A stretch of DNA of 31,328 bases from Heterotrichella gracilis (taxonomy: Eukaryota; Sar; Xanthophyceae; Tribonematales; Xanthonemataceae). Both the position numbers and the translations under genes were made by a program. The stretch lies in contig JAULBX010028205.1 of assembly GCA_032358255.1 (NCBI GenBank), forward strand, positions 1 through 31,328, written 5' to 3'. Shown here in pieces: positions 8,522-19,414 of this stretch. The notes under the pieces are model-generated. The model searched no databases, was not told the origin of the DNA, and saw only the letters and a program-made list of their open reading frames with translations. Positions within the stretch are counted from its first letter, which is position 1. Every line of letters starts with the position of its first letter.

Positions 8522-11500
8522 CTACCTGCTGGCCCCTGAATCAACTGAATCCGCGGGTGGCTGTGGAGGCGGCTTGCCGCACAGCTTCTTGTGCACCTTC
8601 CAGTGCGCCACCTGGCACTCACGGCTGCAATAGCGGCGCTGGCGGCACCCTGTGAACAGCGGATTACATTAACTGCAGAGGATGTCTAAGCAGATGGCAA
8701 CATGATATCCCTTGCTAGAACCCATGTCTGTTCATGATCATGTCAGATGCAGTTCATTAGATTACATTACATTACATGCATGCCTCCAGAGGGATGCATT
8801 CACCGACAGTAGCCAAATGCCAGGCATTCCTGTCCAATGCAATATGCACATCTGGGATCCAACTAGTTCATGTTCAACAACTTGGTAACATTTGCATTGG
8901 CTTACTTGAGCATAGTCTCAGCTCTATCTTTGGGGCCTGGGTTGTAGCCAGGAAGTGGTTGTGGCGCCCGCAGTGGTCACATATCCTCAGATCATGCAGG
9001 TTGCTGAATGCCTCCCAGCGCGCATCAAAAGGAGGCTCATCCGGCAGATCCCTAAGTATGGCCAGAGAAAGAGGCCCATTGTCTGATGGATCCAACAAAT
9101 GTGCCGCAATGTACGCCTGTACCAGCAAGGTTCCAAGGTCACCAGTATTATACAGTTAGGCCGTCAATGAGTACTCGCAATGTGATACATGTAATTAAAC
9201 CTTCAACTGTATACGTGACAAACAACTTTCAGGCGATTCAATTTTAATCAAATATTACCCAAGTACACGCAGAAGACTGCAGGTGCTGGAAATTGGCCAC
9301 TACCTGATACGCGTTATATGATCAAGTTAGCAACAACGTACCAACAACCTGCCTCACCTTGAAAGGGTTTTCGACACACAGGAGAATAAAATCCTGCAAC
9401 ATGTCACATGATCCTATGTGATACCCATTGTGATACACCCAAGCAACTCCAGGCTTTGGAGTGTGCTTTTGAGCACAATCTCGTCAGGGTGCAGGAGGTA
9501 CTTGCGCAGGTGTGGCACAAGCTGCTCGCGCAGAGGTGAGACAGCGTCCTGCACACAAAACGACGACAATGTCTCCTCAAGACCAAGACAGTTAGGGAGC
9601 CATTATGAATATGCATTACACATGATTCTTTGCGTCATTTAAAGGCATGTAAGTGGCAGTACCTATTACAATGTGATTAAACTATGGGGATGCACATGTT
9701 GAGGATGACCTTGTAAGCATGCTATCGTACCCTGTGTGGCTCATGCATGTCACTTGCATCTGGTCTAGTCTATCCAGTCAATGTCAAAACAGCCAAGTCC
9801 CCGAGGCCTCAGCTGTGAGCAATTGTGCTAATAGCACATGTTGCAGTGCAGCATGTGCTATTGCAATACATATCAGTGAGACTCGCTGACTCAGGACTCG
9901 TTGGCAAGTTGAGTCAAGGCTGTTGAGTCAAGGCTGTTGGCTGTTCAGTCAAGGCAATGAAACCTGTCACCAACTGTACTGTACATTAGACAGAAAGTAT
10001 GTCTTGAGAACCGTGCCACAACGTTGTCTTGATCTAGGTACCATACAATGACTGTCATGATACAGCCGTGCCACGCTACAATAGTAGTCCAGCTCCTAAT
10101 GCTCACTTTCTGCGCTCACCTGTGACAATTCCTTTTGCGCCATCAAATATGAAAGAGTGCCATAGACAATATGAGCTGCTGACGTAGCTAATGACCTGGT
10201 ATTTTGAGTTTTGGAGGACAGATTATAGTATGTGCTTCCATCGTCTCCAATCTTGTCAGCAAAGTGCAAAACGACTGGGAGTGCTCCAGCAGCAACCATC
10301 TCTGTGGGACATGGGAAACACAGCTGCATACCACACAAATCTCAAATATTATTGCAGTAGAGACATTCAAATTCCAACGCCCTGCAATTTTGTATCCTGC
10401 ACGTTGGAAATGTGAGCAACACAGCATGGCAATTGTATAGACATGATTGCAGCACTGCTAGGAAGTCCTTGCTTATACCGTAGATCCATGCCAAACATTG
10501 CTTGATGCCTGCAGTAATTATTCATTTGTGACCCAACTCATAAAACATATAACATATGCTGTCAAGATGGCCGACCACAATATTTGAGCAAAGATTATCC
10601 GATGCTAAGGACTGGCACTAGCATGTGTCAAAATGTTCCGCAACCCTTACCAGGAGCACAGGCGGAAAGATTGTATACCAGGTTAGAAAAAGTCACCAAA
10701 ACCCTTCTTGCTTTCATGGGCCAGAATTCTGTGCCAAATGTTTCACAGCTTGTGTCGAGGCTGACCAAAAGCTCAGATATGGAGGCAACCCACTCTCTGT
10801 TCAATCCTGCATTCAGTACCAAGTCCATGATACCCAATTGGCTTAAGCCTAAACAATTGCATTCAGCATCAGGCTTGTGTGGACACATGTAGAAAACTCC
10901 ATGCATGCAATAACGCAGGTTGGCACGGTGACAGTGCAGCGATATGGACCTACATGTCATGTATGTGATTTACCAGGGTGCAATGACAAATGTATAACTT
11001 ACAGCATTGGTCCCATGCTTTGTGGCTCCAGAGCAACCCCATATGCATGTTGAGGAACTCCATTTCCGTCCTTCAAGACAGCAAATGCATGGATGCTAAG
11101 CAGGCTGCTTGTGTAATACAGTACAAAGATATGCATCTTTATATTCGTGGCTCCACTTAGTGCCACTAACATTGGTAATGCAGTGCGGTTCCTCTCCCCA
11201 TGGCCAAGCCCTCCAGAGTTGCCACTCCAGGTGCCTCACCTAAATCATTCAAACCTGATGCGCTTCCCGCCGATCCCTGGCCAGGCCCTGGCGCACTGCC
11301 ACTCGCCACCATAACATTTCGCAACACCTCTTCGGGAGCAAAACATGCCAAATTCTGGATGCAGTTCAGTGCCAAGTGTGCTGCCTTGGTCTCTGTGCTT
11401 GTTGTCAGCTCCTTGATCCGTGAGATGATGCCCGGCATGCGGCACAGAGAGTGCAGCCAAGGGTTGCCAAACGATGACATTTCATATGCGTAAATCATAC

Positions 11501-14500
11501 TTGCATTCCGGCAAGCAATGACAGGTGGCGACCATCATTATATAGAAGCCCATCTATAGAAGCCCACGTCCATGGTTCATGTAATGAATATCATACTACA
11601 GTTCGCCCCCAAGACATAGACGGTCTTAATGCGCTTTTGCACCATGCAAGGGGCATGTCAAAAATCAAAGCCCACTGTGGTGAAAGGTTTTACACTTTTC
11701 AGCCAAATATTGTTGCATCAAACATGCTTGGTTACATTTACCTGATTGAATGAACCTATCCAGTAGGTCAGAGAAAATTGGCCTGCCCAGCAAGAGCGAT
11801 GCGATATTAAGGCCGAGCTGGCAGGACATACTCAAGTCCTTTGGAGAACTTCTGAGAGGCTGGTGGGGGTCTCTGCGTATGCATTCAATGGTGTCGTCCA
11901 GAAGCATAATCTGCATCTGTACCTAGGTCCACAATGAGGCTTGTGAATATATTGAACTGAAAGGATGCGGAATATTGAAGGCTGAAAGCATGCAAATCCT
12001 ATTGGCAGTGTACTGCACAGCTTGCCACAGACAATTGGGAAGTATATAAGTAGTAACACTCCTATAAACGATGAAGCAGATCAACGGCGTGCAACAATAA
12101 TAAGGTCTACATGTACCACCTTCTGTTTGCAAGAGATTATGGCCCCATTTGCCGGCAAGGCGATTCGAACCATTGTGCACTTGTTCGTGCGGCTTTGGAT
12201 CACCCCTGATAAATGGCCGCAACATTTTCCACGGCCGCGCACCTGAGGCAAGTTTACAACCTTGACTCCATCCAGCAGGACCACCGTCGCCAGCAATGAG
12301 AAGCAGCACTGCCAGTAGTCAGAAAATTTCCTGTCCTTGACCACCAGGTAGTCGTCCTTTAGCTGACCATGCACGGGCAGCAAACAAGTTACACGTTAAG
12401 GGCCCTAAGGTATAAAGTTACACCTAGGCAAGTCAAGAGACATGCTGAATGCAATCTGGGAAGCACACTCATTGAGGGCGCAATTCCGAATTGAATTTCT
12501 GCAAGTTACTGTCACAGCCCTGGAAGCAACATACAACAACGGCTTGACCACGCACTACCCTGGACCATTACAATGCAGATTATGCTAGCTGATACATTTG
12601 CTAACACCCATTGTGGTACCTCATTTGCTAACCCTGGTGCTGCATCCATTGCTACCCTCCTCAGCGCCGGGTTGCTGCTCGCCAGCAATGCCAGCAAACT
12701 CAGGGCAAGGGTACGCATGCGTGTTGGTGACTCCATGTTATGCATGTCTACAGCATCACAAAGTGGCCCACGTTTGCCAAGCCCTGACCAGGCAGCACAG
12801 ACAAGGGTCAGTGGTCAGGAAGATGGGCAGGGAAGTGCAGCCTGCACATAGTTTGCAAGACCATTCATAATCTCCTGCCAGAACGATTTTCTCTAGTCAA
12901 TTGGTTGCTTTCAATGTTCTGAAAAACATTGAAAGCAACAAGGATAATACTCATAATGAATGATTTACCTGTGTATATTCTGGCAAGTTGTGACATTGCT
13001 GTGTAAAATGGTGCTCTGTGCGGATGATCAGTGCCGGCTGAGGCTTTTGAAGCAGCAACCATACTTGAGATGGCCTGGGTGAATCAAACAAAGCAGCATT
13101 TATATATCAGATGGGCAGGATGCTCAGCAGGCTCCTTGCTCAGCACGCTTGTGCTTGGGCACGTGTCTGGAAAATCATGAAAAATCCAACAATAAAAGGC
13201 CTTTGCGCACCTGCATTCTGTTTGAACACCTTTTAAGCTCCTGCCAACAACAAAACAGCATAGGATGTTAAAAATTGTGTGCACAGTGGATGTTAACAGC
13301 AACAGTAGTCTGTCACCATCTGCCACACCCGCTTTACAACAGCATTTTGAAAAACAGTCACCAAGGGTTGACGAGCGTCAACACTTCTGTTGATTTGCGC
13401 GACCATTTACCCAGAGGCAGGTCTCTGTGAATCCTCTTAATCACCTACCGTTCGGGTTGATGGGACACCCTTCTGGACAATGTCATAAAAAAGTAACGGA
13501 ACCAGATTTGGGATTGACAGCAGGTCATCAGTGAGTCCATCATCGCAAAGACAACCCAACTGGTGTATCCAACTCAGCAGCAGCCCCTCAAATTCCAGGC
13601 ATTCCTCTCCCTGTGATAAGCAGTCAGGTGCATGCCATGGCTTAGATCTTAATGCATATGGCTCATGGTTCCATGGCAGGGACCCATGTTCTGATTCAAC
13701 AAACCTCAGCAAATAAACAAATAAATAACTACGCTCCTCATCTCAAGAATGAGGGCGTTGGTTGAGGAAGAGACAGAGTGAGAGAGGCCAGCCTCGGAGG
13801 CTGGTCATTCCCTCACATGTCCCTACCATAATGGCCGAAGCCAGTTTGGCCCTGGGGCCTGACTCGGGTACAGGTCCTAGCCCTCCCCTCGTCGTGTGTG
13901 GCGTACGTTGTGGGATTGTTCAAGGTGGGCCTTAGTGCAGTAAATTTTGTGGAGCCATTTGACTGATTCAATATGAACTTTAGTCATTGTGGCAATAGCA
14001 GATGGTTTTGACACACCGAGTTTAGTGAGTGATGCCATAGTTTTCTCAAACCTCAGCACATCATTTGAACGTTTGAGTCAAGGCTTGACCATTGCACCTC
14101 ATCTAGGCGACATATGCTCTGATGACACCGTGTCAGGGACTGTGTGCTTGGATGTGTGTTGTACTTCCAATATCATGCGTCACAAGTAAGCTGGCTGATT
14201 CAATCATCGGATGATAAAAGTGTCGGCACAAAGGGCCAGCAGTGCGTGCCTTCGAAAGGAGGAGTTGTGAGGGACAGTGCTGACATGCGACTGCTAATAG
14301 TGGATGCATTCCACCTAGGGCGCGTGGTACCGTAAACCTACAATCAGCTGCTGCAACAGGAACATGTGCATGAGTGGAGGAGATGAGGACCCTATTAGGA
14401 TCCATGCAAAACATGGACTCGCATAGGAAGCACTTGCAACCCTGATGGTGTTTTTTTCCAGCTGGGACATTGTTGGTATCATATCATAAATGGCAGGTTG

Positions 14501-15163
14501 TCATCGGCACTTCAACGCACCGTCAGCTGCATTGCTGCTTCAATAGACTCCTCAAGATGAGACAGCGTGGCGCCCTTTGGCACCTTGATGAGGCGCAGCT
14601 CACGCCTGATCATGTCTCGTGGGGAGGGAAGCACCCTGCTGCCCCTGCTGCTTGAACTGCGGCTGGGCTTGTCATTGCCATTTGTCTTGCCTCTCTTGAT
14701 GGTGCCGCTGCGGCCTGCGGGTGCCTGCACGCAACAGATAGGGTGAGCGTGATTGTATGCAGCACCTGTAACCCGGGAGTCCCTAATAATCAGCAATGGT
14801 GTTTTCCCATGTCAGAACTACAGAATGCAAGGCAGTGGATTCTGATTGTGTCCCCCATCGCAGCAATCTAGGTAACGCAGCTTTGAGGACTAATGTGACA
14901 AGGACTGCATCAGCCGCAGAGCATTCCACACCCACTAGGGTTTTGCAGGCGGCCTGCCTTCCCCAACCCTGAGCAGGGGTTTAAATGCTCACCTGCTGTG
15001 CCTCCATTTGCTCCTGCTCCACCCTGGTGCACAGCGTCACCAGGTCCCCCTTCTCCAGGCACCCGCTAGAGTCAGCACCGGCGTCACGCAGGTAGGCCTT
15101 GAGTGCAGACACAGGCTTTTGGGACCAGTCCGTGGCACCTCCACTGAGAGCGCCAGGCGGCAT
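8522..15163 (-). CDS. SAP-like / armadillo-like / MYND zinc-finger protein, about 14 exons
   Basis: Exons in transcript order: 14993-15163, 14521-14724, 13449-13610, 12969-13074, 12620-12783, 12243-12362, 11742-11916, about 11240-11497, 10651-10848, 10120-10301, about 9425-9548, 9358-9393, 8906-9116 and 8522-8649 (TAG), about 745 aa. ATG at 15163 is the first in frame. The N-terminus (KPVSALKAYLRDAGADSSGC, then LEKGDLVTL) is SAP/ARMET-like. A Ser-rich basic linker and PKGATLSHLEESIEAAM follow, then Leu-rich armadillo-like helices (LALSLLALLASSNPALRRVA; LALNCIQNLACFAPEEVLRN). The C-terminus is a MYND finger split by an intron: CDHC, then CSRCRQRRYCSRECQVAHW, then HKKLCG, with all zinc ligands present. 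MYND domains bind proline-rich partners, so an adaptor role is an inference. Most junctions close in phase. Entry into exon 8 and the join around 9394-9425 do not: a 31-base gap with an in-frame TAG lies there, so a missed exon, indel or decay is possible. Confidence 0.72.
13712..14046 (-). mobile_element. 5'-truncated non-LTR retroelement with 12-bp target-site duplication
   Basis: The 12-mer caaacctcagca occurs at 13700-13711 and 14047-14058 and bounds 335 bp. On the minus strand the element starts in an open frame ending at 13877, which includes VKWLHKIYCTKAHLEQSHNV. It continues with a GC-rich tract containing a perfect 8-bp hairpin (ccagcctc, gaggctgg at about 13787-13803). It ends in a TTTA-type tail (gttatttatttgtttatt) directly beside the repeat. 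Frame end, tail and flanking direct repeat together fit the 3' end of a LINE. The copy sits in intron 2 of the SAP/MYND gene in the same orientation. No reverse-transcriptase motif remains, so the clade is unknown. Confidence 0.6.
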
Positions 15164-15511
15164 GGCTCCTGTGCTGAGGCACGCACAAGGCATGTCAAAG
15201 AGTGGATAGGAGGCAGTTTCAAAAGAACAAATTGGGGCCATACAACTACCCTAGTGTTTTGGGAGCAGGGCTTAGGATAACGTGTGTGTCAGGTGGCCGA
15301 TGAAATTGGTATGTACACATGCATGCATATGCAGTGGCGTGTTTAGGCCAATGGGTGTTGCAGAGTTATTTGCTATCTAGAGTTTTGGTTGTTTGAGAGC
15401 TCTTCATAAGCTTGCCACATCCGCTTGGTCAGAGCCCCTGAAAGCTATCTGGCAATGAATACGACCACCTGTCCCAGACACCACCTTTTAAGGTCAGGCA
15501 TTTTATAACCT

Positions 15512-15742
15512 GTGCTGCCACTATCCTCAAAGGAATATGTGGTTATTAAGCATGTGGTTTATAACGAGACGGAGAATGTGGGCGCAAAGGTACTGCAGAC
15601 GTTTGCCCGCATGACCCACCTCGGCAGGCAGCTGGACTTTGAAGTTCTCGACGTCACCAATGGTACAACAGCACAATGGATGGAACCGTGTCAACTTGGT
15701 GACCACACTGTGACACTCGACACTGCTGCTGTTGTTTTGTGA
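15512..15742 (+). CDS. Orphan open frame, possible exon or gene fragment
   Basis: A frame with protein-like composition (KEYVVIKHVVYNETENVGAK, then FARMTHLGRQLDFEVLDV) runs to a TGA at 15740-15742. A plausible acceptor (ctatcctcaaag) stands just before GAATATGTGG at about 15530. The residues alternate as in beta strands and include NxT/S sites (NETE, NGTT). I recognise no family and can find no partner exon with confidence. It may be a pseudogene fragment or a chance frame. Confidence 0.25.
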   Translation: MLPLSSKEYVVIKHVVYNETENVGAKVLQTFARMTHLGRQLDFEVLDVTNGTTAQWMEPCQLGDHTVTLDTAAVVL

Positions 15743-17137
15743 GACGTGTTGTTTCAGTCCGTGCTCTTCAACCTTCAGTTGACAGTCAGTGGCACTCCTG
15801 CCAGGGACCCACCTGCCTGATCAACCCTAGGATAAAACCCTAAATCTCGTCCATGTGAGACAGCGTTCACCTTCCACTCGAATCCTTGTCACATGCATAG
15901 TGGCAATCACTGGGCCAGGCTGCAGCTCTAGCTACCTGGTCCAGTCCACATGTCATGAGCAGCTAGAACTGAGTGGCTGCAGTAGCTATTACAATGCCGC
16001 CATCCCGATCACTGTTGGACATGTGAGTAGAACTTATCACTCGCTGAATTTGCAAGTGGTGGTTACAACTAGCTGTAGCAGAACGACGGAGTGCACCGCA
16101 TGACGAGGTTGTTTGCTATGTCAGCCAACTTGCGAATATTCCAGGAAACCACTGGGAGTTAATCTTCACCCCAACTGGACGGCTTGTGGGTGCTGCAATG
16201 TGTTCTCTAGAGTACTATATCATGATCCACTCGATGGGTCTTGACAAGGGCAGCTGCGTTCATGCACAGGCTGGGATGTGCCGTTGCGTAAAATGCGCCA
16301 ATGGCATGGGGTTTCACGCCATGCTACATCGCAGCAAGCAAAATACTATGTGCGCTTCATTAAGGCACATTGGCATGGCCAAGATCCCCTCCTCTCTAGA
16401 AGAAGAAGAGAGAAAGAAAGGGGACGCACAGAACCACCTAGGGATCATTAAAAATCTATAAAATTTCTACAAAAGTCCCAGAAAAACAGTAATGCATACC
16501 CTTACCTAGACCAATTTTGTGAGGCTATGGTAGGAAATCCCTATGTTTTGGGATGATGGCCATGCGGTGTGGTGGACTAACATTTAATGCATCACAGTGA
16601 CTCGCAAATGCAACCTGTAAAACGTGCCCCAAAATCAACAAAAATGGCCCGACGAAGGCAGGGATACGAATGCTACGGAGCCAGGAATACTTCATGACAG
16701 GCATGGATACGGAATAAACCCTACTTGCACCCCTATGAAAACTTTGAAACAGGCGCGAGTCACGCTGCAAAGCCGTACCAAAAGGCTACCTCAGATTTCA
16801 GAAGGCTCAGATGTTATGCATGCAACACAGAAAATGTCAAGGAAAAGTCCCTCCTGAAGAGTTCATATCAGTAAGGAGTGGGGGATGCAGAGGGCCCGTG
16901 GTAGGCAGAAATAAGTGAGCTCAAATGGTAAAGGGAGTCACGCGTGCAGTGATGGACAGAGCTGCGGGTTCAAGAGCAAACAGGTCACATGCGCACAAAT
17001 TGTCCAGTTTCATTTGAGTTGAACAGATGGCGGTCATCGGCCGTCTGTTCCTGAATGCCTTCAAGGTCTGACCTGGCACGCTGGGGTCCTCAAGTCCAAA
17101 AACAAGTCCCAAAAAAAACTATAATTGGAGGCCTGTC
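15743..17137. other. Intergenic region with a possible tRNA-derived SINE
   Basis: No convincing exon is seen. At about 16915-16975 the order gagctcaaatggtaaaggg ... gcgggttcaagagc resembles the A and B boxes of an RNA polymerase III promoter. The stretch runs on for about 200 bp to an A-rich segment at 17109-17118. The stems of a real tRNA do not pair. A near-perfect 10-bp inverted repeat (aacagatggc, gccgtctgtt) lies at about 17021-17049. Another short A/G-rich run (gaagaagaagagagaaagaaag) is at about 16399. Confidence 0.3.
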
Positions 17138-19414
17138 TCAGGCCCCAACCAGGGTCTTCAAATTGGTGCTGTTGTGTGCCCTCATGAAAGGGTCAACAAC
17201 GTCGTTCACGATGTCAGGGGCCACCCAGGTGCCGGCGAGGTGCACCACAGCATACATGTGGCCGTCGGTGCTCTTCACCATGCCCTCTTGGATCAGGAAC
17301 GTGCTGGGGGCTGCGTAGATGTTGGTGAAAAAGTACGCTGCAGCAAACAGAAGCTCTTGAGTTGCTGGACGGGGTGCATGATGCACAGAATGTCGTGCTG
17401 GCTGCGCTGGAAGTCCTTATGGATAGCAAGATGTGTAAAAACATGAGTAAATGACCACTGTCGGGTTGCAAATGTTATCCAGCAATCGCTGACTGTTATG
17501 CCAAGGGGTATATAGACAAATGTGAAGTATGCGCATTCAACCTTTGATGCAGCAGCCAAACCTAGTATCATATAAATTCAGCATCCAATAAAGTTTGCAA
17601 TGTTCATCCTTGACAAGGGCATTGAATTTAGATATAGGGAGAGTACATTTAGTAATCACCATGCATTCCAGCAATACAGCCAGTGATTATTGCAGAAGCA
17701 GTGCAAGTATCACCCCTTGCTCTCTTGGCACCGTTTATACCATTGATAATCTTGCGCAAAACTAGATTATCACAGTTTAGTTTTGCTGGGCCGACCAGGC
17801 ATACTATTGGACCTGCTCTCATACCCTTGATGACGCTGACCACTGCAACATCTAATATGCAATGCTCTTGTGGATAAGCAGCACATGGGCGCACAAGGCG
17901 GTGTCTGCAGCAAAACCCCACGCCATGCATTTTCCCTGGCGCATGACGCTACCACAGCGACCCCATGCCATGCCACATGTGAACAGCGTCCCATACGAGC
18001 GTGTACCATTGCGTCACTTACTTGCGGGCATGACGTCAGCCATGTACTGCAGGTGGCGCACAGCTCCACTGTAGACCAGGTAGTTGTGGACGCACTGGTT
18101 GCACCCATAGCCCACAAAGCGCAGCAGCTCGGGCCACCGCAGCGCAAACTGGTGCACCACAAAGGACAGGTAGCGGGCCATCTGCCTGGAAGGGCCCAGG
18201 AACACCCCAGCATTCAGCTCGTGGTGTGGCGCCATGAAATGCGCGGCTGTGGTGCCCAGGCAGCGGGTGTAGGTGGCCATTTTGGCTTCAAGCCGATCCA
18301 CTGGGTGCTCGATGCTCATCCCCTGCTGCGGGAAGTGCAGGTAGGAGTCCTTCACCGCCTCAAAGACGTCAGTTTGGAAGAGCACATCCCTGGCGTCCGA
18401 CAGCATCACCCGCCCCTCGTGCTGCGTGGCCTCCAGGAAGGCGTCATACACAAAGAACCGCCCGTTGTTGGGGTGCAGTGTGTAGCGCTCAGGCACGTCG
18501 GGAGGGAGCCACACCCGCTGCACCACCACCCGCTTGCCCAAGCTGGCCAGATGTGGGCCCCAGTCGTTGTCCACGGTGGGGGTCAGCAGCACCAGTGTGG
18601 CGCTGGGCACCCGCTCCACAAAGCTCCACACAAACATCTGGATGTGGTCCCAGTCGTAGCCCTCCACGTAGGTCAGGACCAGGTTGGCGGGCCACTTAAA
18701 GATGGGGATTTGGAGCTGTTGGAAGACCAGGTAGGGGTTGCGGAGCCAGGCGTGCTGCACGGGGCCCCAGCGCTGGTACTCAAAGCAGTTGGCGCCCACA
18801 ATGTCCATGTCCCCGGGGGCAGACCAGCAGCTGTCGGGGGCGGGGGAGAGGACCAGCTGGCTGGTCTTGTGCCCCTCCTGCTGCGGGTGAGGGGCTGTAT
18901 TAGTACCAAGCGGGGCTGGCAAATGCATGGTGGCGTGTGTGTCACAGTGCTGCAGGTGGGGACAACTACAACCACATTGGACGGCCCATCACACGACCAC
19001 TTGCTGGGCTACACAACGTGCTTTGCATTTGCCCCCAAACACGACTCCGTCTTGTCCATCTAGGGCACATGTGGGGAGGGAGGGATGGTCAAGGGCCCCA
19101 TAAGGCTAGCAAGGGCCCCCTGCAATATGGGCAGGGCTGCAATATGCCATCCAGCCTCGTCTGGTGGAAACCGGGTTCTAGTGCAATCCAAGCTTCAATC
19201 CCTTCGTCCATGCATATGGTTTACTGGACTTGCGCCCCCATACGCAGGTGCATTGGAATATCCATGGGTTGCTGTCTCGCACCTCCTCGTTGCTCTGCTC
19301 TAACTGGCCACCAGCAGTGTTTTTCTCTGCCCCACGCAGATGCCGGTGGCCTGTGGCTGTTGCGAAGGTGGACCCAGGTGCAGCAAACAATAGTGAGAGT
19401 AGAAACGCCATCAT
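17138..19414 (-). CDS. Secreted or Golgi glycosyltransferase-like protein with DxD-type motif, three exons
   Basis: Exons: 19244-19414 (ATG 19414), 18022-18880 and 17138-17337 (TGA). Donors are GTATGG and GTAAGT; acceptors are cccgcag and gctgcag. Phases close for 409 aa. The N-terminus MMAFLLSLLFAAPGSTFATA is a signal peptide or short signal anchor. The large central exon holds an alpha/beta fold with ANLVLTYVEGYDWD, SATLVLLTPTVDNDW and GRVMLSDARDVLFQTDVFE. In the last, DARD (about residues 219-222) has the position and context of the metal-binding DxD of nucleotide-sugar transferases. Later motifs are HELNAGVFLGPS and GCNQCVHNYLVYSGA, a common acceptor-side pattern in such enzymes. The tail has YAVVH and one NxS/T site. 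The family assignment rests on motifs; donor sugar and acceptor are unknown. The gene lies between the two copies of the SAP/MYND locus. Confidence 0.75.

Noticed and set aside
16915..16986. A functional tRNA gene
   Set aside because: Box-like words are present but acceptor, anticodon and T stems do not pair.
17870..19063. A 397-codon open frame on the plus strand
   Set aside because: It is antisense to the glycosyltransferase exon. The minus strand has the coherent motifs, signal peptide and phase-matching splice sites; this frame is His/Val-rich and motif-free.
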